Assembly: GCA_030831045.1 (NCBI GenBank)
Contig: JAURMB010000010.1
Coordinates: 1 to 10,584 of the forward strand
DNA from: Schleiferiaceae bacterium
GTDB lineage: Bacteria; Bacteroidota; Bacteroidia; Flavobacteriales; Schleiferiaceae
Reading direction: 5' to 3'
DNA: 10,584 bases
The position numbers and the translations under genes were made by a program. Below the pieces are notes generated by a model. It was not told where the DNA came from. It saw only the letters and a list, made by a program, of their open reading frames with translations, and made no database searches. Positions 6,847 to 10,584 of this stretch are shown here, piece after piece (within the stretch, counting starts at the first letter, position 1; every line of letters starts with the position of its first letter).

Positions 6847-7518
6847 TTAAGCGCGGGGCTTGCTGACGAGCACCTCGTCGATCATACCGTAGGTCTTGGC
6901 CTCCTCGGAGGTCATCCAGTAGTCGCGGTCCGAATCGTGCTCCACCTTGTCAAACGGCTGGCCGGAGTGCGAAGCGATGATTTCGTACAGCTCCTTCTTG
7001 AGCTTGAGGATTTCCTGCAGCGTGATTTCCATGTCGCTGGCCTGACCTTGGGCACCGCCCATCGGCTGGTGAATCATGACGCGGCTGTGCTTGAGCGCGG
7101 ACCGCTTGCCCTTGGCGCCCGCACAGAGCAGCACGGCACCCATGGAGGCCGCCATGCCCGTGCAGATCGTAGCCACGTCGGGCGCCACCACCTGCATGGT
7201 GTCGTAGATTCCAAGACCCGCGTACACGCTGCCGCCGGGACTGTTCATGTAAATCTGAATGTCTTTCTTGGCGTCGGCTGACTCCAAAAAGAGCAGCTGG
7301 GCCTGAACGATGTTGGCGACTTGGTCGTTGATTCCGGTTCCGAGAAAAATAATGCGGTCCATCATCAGGCGCGAAAAAACGTCCATCTGGGCCACGTTGA
7401 GCTGGCGCTCCTCGATAATGTAGGGCGTCAACGAATCGTCGACGTAGTGCTCGAGGTGCATGCTGCTGATGCCCTTGTCGAGCATCGCGTACCGCTTAAA
7501 TTCTTTTCCGAAATCCAT
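6847..7518 (-). CDS. clpP: ATP-dependent Clp protease proteolytic subunit ClpP
   Basis: This 223-aa serine peptidase forms the double-heptamer degradation chamber of ClpXP. The catalytic triad is visible: Ser125 in GMAASMGAV, His150 in SRVMIHQPMGG and Asp199 in DSDRDYWM. The N-terminal region contains YIIEERQLNVAQMDVFSRLMMDRIIFLG, which includes residues that meet ClpX loops, and MNSPGGSVYAGLGIYDTM lines the active site. I place the start at the ATG 7518-7516 (MDFGKEFKRY), which matches Bacteroidota ClpP proteins; a TTG three codons upstream (7527) is also possible. The first 30 residues are probably a propeptide, as in other ClpP proteins. It lies 9 bp after tig and 12 bp before clpX. Confidence 0.98.
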   Translation of the reverse strand: MDFGKEFKRYAMLDKGISSMHLEHYVDDSLTPYIIEERQLNVAQMDVFSRLMMDRIIFLGTGINDQVANIVQAQLLFLESADAKKDIQIYMNSPGGSVYAGLGIYDTMQVVAPDVATICTGMAASMGAVLLCAGAKGKRSALKHSRVMIHQPMGGAQGQASDMEITLQEILKLKKELYEIIASHSGQPFDKVEHDSDRDYWMTSEEAKTYGMIDEVLVSKPRA

Positions 7519-7527
7519 GGGAATCAA

Positions 7528-8868
7528 TTACTTCTGGGTTTTGTTCACTTCTTTGACGAAGTCCGCGTAGGTGGCTTTGATTTCTTTTTTACCAAAGGCG
7601 CCCAGCACGAACTGCATCAATTTACGCTGCAAAAGCTGTTCCGAATACTGTTCGGCTTGCGGACGCTCCTTGAGCAGATTCAGGGCCACTGGCTGGGCCT
7701 CTTCTACGCTCAGTTCACGTCCAAACTGGCGCATGCGGGCGACGACTTCCCCGGTGACAAAGTCGACCAGCTCTTCGCGGTGCACGTGAATATGGTGATC
7801 CTTAACCAACTTGGTCTCAATGAGCTGCCAACGCATGGCCTTCTCCGTGTTGGGCCACTGCGCCTCGACTTCGGCCGAATCCAGCGGCTTTTCGCCGGCG
7901 GTCGTCATCCACTTTTTCAAAAACTTCGCGGGAAGCTTGAACTTCGCCTCCATCAGCTTATCGCTGGCCAGGTTGAAAAAGTGCTGCTCCGCGTCGCGCT
8001 GGTAAATTTGGGTCAATTCCTCCTTGATTTTAGCGCGGAGCCCGGCCTCGTCGGTGACCACACCTTCTCCGAAGAGCTTATCAAAGAGCTCAGCATTCAG
8101 GGCGGCGGGCTCAATATGGTAGATCTGCTCGAGCTTGAACCGGAAGTAGCCGGTGGCTGCTCCGCGCTCCTCGGGAGTAAAACCAAGAACTTGGTACAGA
8201 TCAAAATCCTTCTCAAAATCGCTCACGTCGAGCACCAGGCTGTCGCCCTTGGCCAAGGCCTTGAGGTCTTTTTTCAGTGAGCGTCCGCTTACCGCGCTGA
8301 GTCCGAAGCGGCCGTGCTTGTGGGGTGCGCCCTCTAAGGGTTCACCCTTCTTGGTTGCGACGTCGAAATGACCATAAAAGAGGTCGTCATCGCCTGCCGC
8401 CTCAACCTCGCTCATCGCTCCATAGCGCTGGCGCAGGTTTTCAACCTCCTTGTCGAGGTCCTTGTCGGTGGGCTCCATGACGTAGTACGGAATTTTCACC
8501 TTATCACTCACCTCAAGTTCAATACTTGGAGCCACTCCAATCTCAAACTCAAAAGTGTTGGAATCGGCGGTGAAGTCCACGTCGCCGGCCACCGGAAGGG
8601 GTTGGCCCAGAACATCAATTTTCTCGCGCTCGAGGTAGGCGTACAGCTCGTCTTGGAGGCGCTTGTTAATCTCGTCGGCGGTAATTGGGCCCTCGTACTG
8701 CTTGCGAATCAGCGTCATCGGAGCCATGCCCGGGCGAAAGCCCGGAATCCGCGCCTTTTTGCGGTAGTCGGCGAGCTGCTTTTCAACAGCTTCAGCGTAC
8801 TCACTGCGTTCAATCGTTAGCGAAAGGCGCGCGTTCAAATCGGCGTCAACGGTCCAGTTTGCGTTCAT
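7528..8868 (-). CDS. tig: Trigger factor, ribosome-associated chaperone
   Basis: The protein is 446 aa. The N-terminal ribosome-binding domain carries the signature loop as GFRPGMAP (43-50; E. coli GFRKGKVP), so the docking loop is recognisable with two basic residues replaced. The middle region (about 150-235) occupies the FKBP-like peptidyl-prolyl isomerase position but I see no clear FKBP active-site pattern, so isomerase activity may be lost. The C-terminal part is the helical substrate-cradling domain. It binds nascent chains at the exit tunnel. The ATG at 8868 gives the family N-terminus MNANWTVDADLNARLSLTIE; extending to a TTG at 8898 would place the start inside the promoter box. First gene of the tig-clpP-clpX operon. 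Confidence 0.95.
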   Translation of the reverse strand: MNANWTVDADLNARLSLTIERSEYAEAVEKQLADYRKKARIPGFRPGMAPMTLIRKQYEGPITADEINKRLQDELYAYLEREKIDVLGQPLPVAGDVDFTADSNTFEFEIGVAPSIELEVSDKVKIPYYVMEPTDKDLDKEVENLRQRYGAMSEVEAAGDDDLFYGHFDVATKKGEPLEGAPHKHGRFGLSAVSGRSLKKDLKALAKGDSLVLDVSDFEKDFDLYQVLGFTPEERGAATGYFRFKLEQIYHIEPAALNAELFDKLFGEGVVTDEAGLRAKIKEELTQIYQRDAEQHFFNLASDKLMEAKFKLPAKFLKKWMTTAGEKPLDSAEVEAQWPNTEKAMRWQLIETKLVKDHHIHVHREELVDFVTGEVVARMRQFGRELSVEEAQPVALNLLKERPQAEQYSEQLLQRKLMQFVLGAFGKKEIKATYADFVKEVNKTQK

Positions 8869-8895
8869 AGCGAAATAGTATTCGAAAAAGGAGTG

Positions 8896-8903
8896 CAAAG
8901 GTA
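8896..8903 (-). promoter_or_regulatory. Putative -7 promoter element for the tig-clpP-clpX operon
   Basis: The minus strand reads TACCTTTG from 8903 to 8896, a perfect TAnnTTTG. It ends 27 nt before the tig ATG, so the leader would be about 20 nt. It forms a perfect inverted repeat with the plus-strand box at 8911-8918. Confidence 0.6.
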
Positions 8904-8910
8904 GGTAGTG

Positions 8911-8918
8911 TACCTTTG
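8911..8918 (+). promoter_or_regulatory. Putative -7 promoter element for the SPOR-domain gene
   Basis: TACCTTTG on the plus strand ends 16 nt before the GTG start at 8935, which predicts a leader of about 10 nt. Only 7 bp separate it from the divergent tig box. No obvious TTG -33 element is present on either side. Confidence 0.6.
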
Positions 8919-8934
8919 GGAAAAATACTCTGTG

Positions 8935-10038
8935 GTGAAGAACTACCTCACAATCTTGGCACTAGGCACATTAACGTTGCCTTCGCTCGCCCAAAGCCCT
9001 GAATTCTCGCTTTACGGCGGTTTGCCCATGTTCATTCGCGACGGAGCATCACCCTTTGGCAAATGGGGTGCCCAAGAGGGCGGACTCGATGGCCTGAACC
9101 TCAGTGCCGGGGCCGAGCTTCAGCTGCCCGTTTGGAACGACCTTAGTATGCACGCCGGTTTGGACCTTTATTCGATCCGCGCCGTGGATTCGGCCGCCAC
9201 AACCCAGCTGACCGGAGCTTCTCCGCGCTTGGGTCTTGGGTACACCCGGCCGTTGGGCAACGTCCTCGTTCAGGCGCGCGGTTCGCTGGGTTTGGCATCC
9301 ATGCGCACCACACAAAGCGTTGGCGGAACCAAAACCAAGCTTAACGAAGGCCGGTACACTTGGGGGTCGCTCTCGGCACCGGCGTCGCTCGGGTTGCGCG
9401 CTTCGATACCTTACGGACCCGGTCGTGTCTACGCCGAGCTCACCTACCGCTACTTCATGTTCGATGACGGCCTCGACGGCCTTGGCGGAGGCGGAACCCG
9501 CGTCGGTGGCCACGACGACCAAATGCTCATCGGGGTTGCCGGCTACACATGGAACCTGAGCAAGGCCCAAAGCCGCACGCAACGCGAGCTAGTCCTAGCC
9601 AAAAAAGCCGCCGAATCCGTGCCCAGCCTCAAGCGCACGAACGAAGAGCTAAAAATTGCTCAAGCCGAACTGGCCGACGAACTTGAAGTAACCAAAGTGC
9701 AAAAGCAAAAAGTCGAATCGCGCCTCGATAGCCTCGAACGAGGAATGATTCCCGGCACTATGGCACAGACTACAGCAGGAAGTTTACAAAAATCAGGGAC
9801 GTCTCAACGTACCGATGGTATTCAATTTGTGATTGTCGTGGGCAGCTTTCGAAGTGATAAGCTAGCCGCTCAGTACGTTTCTCGATTAAAAAAGTCAGGT
9901 GTGACTTGCTCCACAAGCGCAGGAGACAACGGTTTTGTGCGCGTTTACACTGGCCCCTTCCGCAGCGAACAAGTCGCTTTAGATGTGCTCAATAAGGTGC
10001 GCGTTGAAACCCCTGGAGCGTGGCTGCTTAGGCTTTAA
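8935..10038 (+). CDS. Secreted beta-rich protein with coiled coil and C-terminal SPOR domain
   Basis: With the GTG start at 8935 (a second GTG lies at 8932) the protein is 367 aa. Residues 1-19 (KNYLTILALGTLTLPSLA) are a Sec signal peptide, with likely cleavage before Gln20. Residues about 21-210 are Gly/aromatic-rich with alternating short strands (LGLGYTRPLGNVLVQARG, RVYAELTYRYFMFDDG), resembling an outer-membrane beta-barrel. Residues about 211-268 are a charged, heptad-like coiled coil (KRTNEELKIAQAELADELEV). A Ser/Thr/Gly linker leads to a SPOR domain (about 296-367) with FVIVVGSF, GFVRVYTGPFRSEQVA and a final WLLRL. SPOR domains bind glycan strands lacking stem peptides, so this protein may tie the outer membrane to peptidoglycan at sites of remodelling; that is inference. 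The start is set by the signal peptide and the promoter box. The segment 9780-9900 has lower GC than the rest of the gene. Confidence 0.85.
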   Translation: MKNYLTILALGTLTLPSLAQSPEFSLYGGLPMFIRDGASPFGKWGAQEGGLDGLNLSAGAELQLPVWNDLSMHAGLDLYSIRAVDSAATTQLTGASPRLGLGYTRPLGNVLVQARGSLGLASMRTTQSVGGTKTKLNEGRYTWGSLSAPASLGLRASIPYGPGRVYAELTYRYFMFDDGLDGLGGGGTRVGGHDDQMLIGVAGYTWNLSKAQSRTQRELVLAKKAAESVPSLKRTNEELKIAQAELADELEVTKVQKQKVESRLDSLERGMIPGTMAQTTAGSLQKSGTSQRTDGIQFVIVVGSFRSDKLAAQYVSRLKKSGVTCSTSAGDNGFVRVYTGPFRSEQVALDVLNKVRVETPGAWLLRL

Positions 10039-10070
10039 GTCTTTCAAAAGCACGGCTTTCCTAAGAAAAC

Positions 10071-10100
10071 AAAAACCCGGACCATGCGGTCCGGGTTTTT
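10071..10100. terminator. Strong bidirectional intrinsic terminator
   Basis: AAAAACCCGGACC (10071-10083) and GGTCCGGGTTTTT (10088-10100) form a perfect 13-bp stem with an ATGC loop. The GC-rich core is flanked by A-runs and T-runs, so it can end both the rightward SPOR gene (stop at 10038) and the leftward tRNA transcript, whose last tRNA ends at 10104. Confidence 0.92.
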
Positions 10101-10103
10101 TCG

Positions 10104-10187
10104 TGCGCGAAGGGGGACTCGAACCCCCACATCCTTTCGGACACTAGATCCTGAGTCTAGCCTGTCTACCAATTTCAGCACTCGCGC
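10104..10187 (-). tRNA. tRNA-Leu (anticodon CAG)
   Basis: The 84-nt leftward gene folds as a class II tRNA. The acceptor arm pairs GCGCGAG with TTCGCGC, the D-arm region contains TTGGTAGAC, the anticodon stem CTAGA/TCTAG encloses the loop CTCAGGA with anticodon CAG (plus-strand 10151-10153), the variable arm has a TCC-GAAA-GGA hairpin, and the T arm is GGGGGTTCGAGTCCCCC. It decodes CUG. The 3' CCA is not encoded (CGA follows A73), so it must be added by nucleotidyltransferase. It lies 34 bp downstream of tRNA-Thr and is probably co-transcribed. Confidence 0.97.
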
Positions 10188-10221
10188 ATGCTTGCTCTGG
10201 TAATAGAGCTTTTTGCCTGTG

Positions 10222-10294
10222 AGCCACTCATGGGACTCGAACCCACGACCCTCGCATTACGAATGCGATGCTCTACCAACTGAGCTAAAGTGGC
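10222..10294 (-). tRNA. tRNA-Thr (anticodon CGT)
   Basis: The 73-nt leftward gene shows acceptor GCCACTT/GAGTGGC, a D arm with AGCTCAGTTGGTAGAGC, anticodon stem TCGCA/TGCGA around the loop TTCGTAA with anticodon CGT (plus-strand 10259-10261), and a T arm GTGGGTTCGAGTCCCAT. It decodes ACG. No CCA is encoded. The discriminator base is U. A -7-like box lies about 10 nt upstream. Confidence 0.97.
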
Positions 10295-10304
10295 AAATGG
10301 GGTG

Positions 10305-10312
10305 CAAATATA
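10305..10312 (-). promoter_or_regulatory. Putative -7 promoter element for the tRNA-Thr/tRNA-Leu unit
   Basis: The minus strand reads TATATTTG from 10312 to 10305, a TAnnTTTG match ending 10 nt before the first tRNA base. It abuts the base of the C/G hairpin at 10313-10345, so terminator and promoter are directly joined. Confidence 0.55.
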
Positions 10313-10345
10313 AAGGGGGGTGAACCATTCAGCACACCCCCCCTT
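10313..10345 (-). terminator. G/C-run hairpin after the last leftward gene
   Basis: AAGGGGGG (10313-10320) pairs with CCCCCCTT (10338-10345), extended by TG/CA across a bulged C. On the minus strand it follows the stop of the outer-membrane-type gene by 17 nt and is followed by TTATATTTG, a weak T-rich tail. It is a likely terminator for that gene. Confidence 0.6.
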
Positions 10346-10362
10346 AAAAATAAGTTTACGCC

Positions 10363-10584
10363 TTAGTTAAGTCCGTTAAGTGGAATAGCGTAATTCACAC
10401 CAATCGCTGGACCGGCATAACCCGAAAAATCTAAGCTCAACGTAAGTCCTTTGTAGGCATTGTACGTCACACCCAGTGTCTTACGTCCAGATCCGATGGT
10501 ACCACCCTCACCCACGCTTCGAAAAAATCCATTCTTCGAAAACATGTCCATTCCTGCATAAGCTCCAAACTTGCCGAAGCTGTA
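10363..10584 (-). CDS. Probable outer-membrane/secreted protein (partial, C-terminal 73 aa)
   Basis: The frame is open from the right edge of the window to a TAA at 10365-10363. The start lies outside, so the ATG at 10551 is internal: the codons before it read YSFGKFGAYAG in the same frame. The visible part is Gly- and aromatic-rich with alternating hydrophobic residues (KTLGVTYNAYKGLTLSLDFS, AGPAIGVNYAIPL), as in beta-strands of outer-membrane proteins. No named family is recognisable from this fragment. It is moderately lower in GC than the metabolic genes to the left. A hairpin terminator follows at 10345-10313. Confidence 0.7.
   Translation of the reverse strand, partial: YSFGKFGAYAGMDMFSKNGFFRSVGEGGTIGSGRKTLGVTYNAYKGLTLSLDFSGYAGPAIGVNYAIPLNGLN

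Noticed and set aside
6064..7281. 405-codon open frame on the plus strand opposite clpX and clpP
   Set aside because: It runs antisense through two fully conserved genes, crosses their junction, and has no recognisable domain; long antisense frames are common in GC-rich coding DNA.
7321..8280. 319-codon open frame on the plus strand opposite clpP and tig
   Set aside because: Antisense shadow of clear clpP and tig coding sequence with no family character.
8869..8898. Ten-codon N-terminal extension of tig starting at TTG 8898
   Set aside because: The TTG lies inside the -7 promoter box and the ATG at 8868 gives the conserved trigger-factor N-terminus.
8908..8934. Nine-codon N-terminal extension of the SPOR-domain gene starting at GTG 8908
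   Set aside because: It overlaps the plus-strand -7 box and would put charged residues ahead of an otherwise clean signal peptide.
10194..10209. Small hairpin GCTCT/AGAGC between the two tRNA genes
   Set aside because: Only 5 bp with a 6-nt loop; too weak to call a terminator or an RNA gene, and probably just part of the processed tRNA spacer.
10104..10294. tRNA genes as an integration site for a mobile element
   Set aside because: No integrase gene and no duplicated tRNA 3' end was seen in the window; both tRNAs look intact and flanked by ordinary regulatory signals.

Overview
The window looks like core chromosome from a GC-rich member of the Bacteroidota, probably a Flavobacteriales-type lineage. 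Three things support this. The proteins (ClpP, ClpX, trigger factor, DUF151 nuclease, NupC-type transporter) read like Bacteroidota versions. Motifs of the form TAnnTTTG, the Bacteroidota -7 promoter element, sit at most transcription-unit starts. None of the start codons I checked has a clear Shine-Dalgarno sequence. By hand count, sampled coding stretches are near 60% GC, which is high for the order. The exact genus cannot be read from the sequence.

Layout, left to right. (1) The first 115 codons of pdhB (pyruvate dehydrogenase E1 beta) run leftward off the window edge. They are divergent from a rightward block, etfB - etfA - DUF151/UVR nuclease-like gene - nupC - thyA - folA (441-5605). 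(2) That block converges on a leftward operon, tig - clpP - clpX (8868-5644), which encodes a ribosome-associated chaperone and both parts of the ClpXP protease. (3) Divergent from tig is a secreted protein (8935-10038) with a signal peptide, a beta-rich N-terminal half, a coiled coil and a C-terminal SPOR domain. (4) A strong 13-bp terminator is followed by two leftward tRNA genes, Leu(CAG) and Thr(CGT). (5) The window ends in the C-terminal part of a leftward gene for a probable outer-membrane beta-barrel-like protein.

Functionally, the window joins energy metabolism (PDH, electron-transfer flavoprotein), nucleoside uptake and dTMP/folate synthesis (NupC, ThyA, DHFR), protein quality control (trigger factor, ClpXP) and cell-envelope proteins.

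I see no phage, insertion sequence, CRISPR array, toxin or defence module, and no convincing undescribed system. The most unusual structure is non-coding. A family of 7-bp-periodic repeats occupies three intergenic gaps (etfB/etfA, nupC/thyA, folA/clpX). Also notable are a palindromic back-to-back promoter between tig and the SPOR gene, a possibly leaderless thyA, and a local GC dip at the linker/SPOR junction of the SPOR protein.
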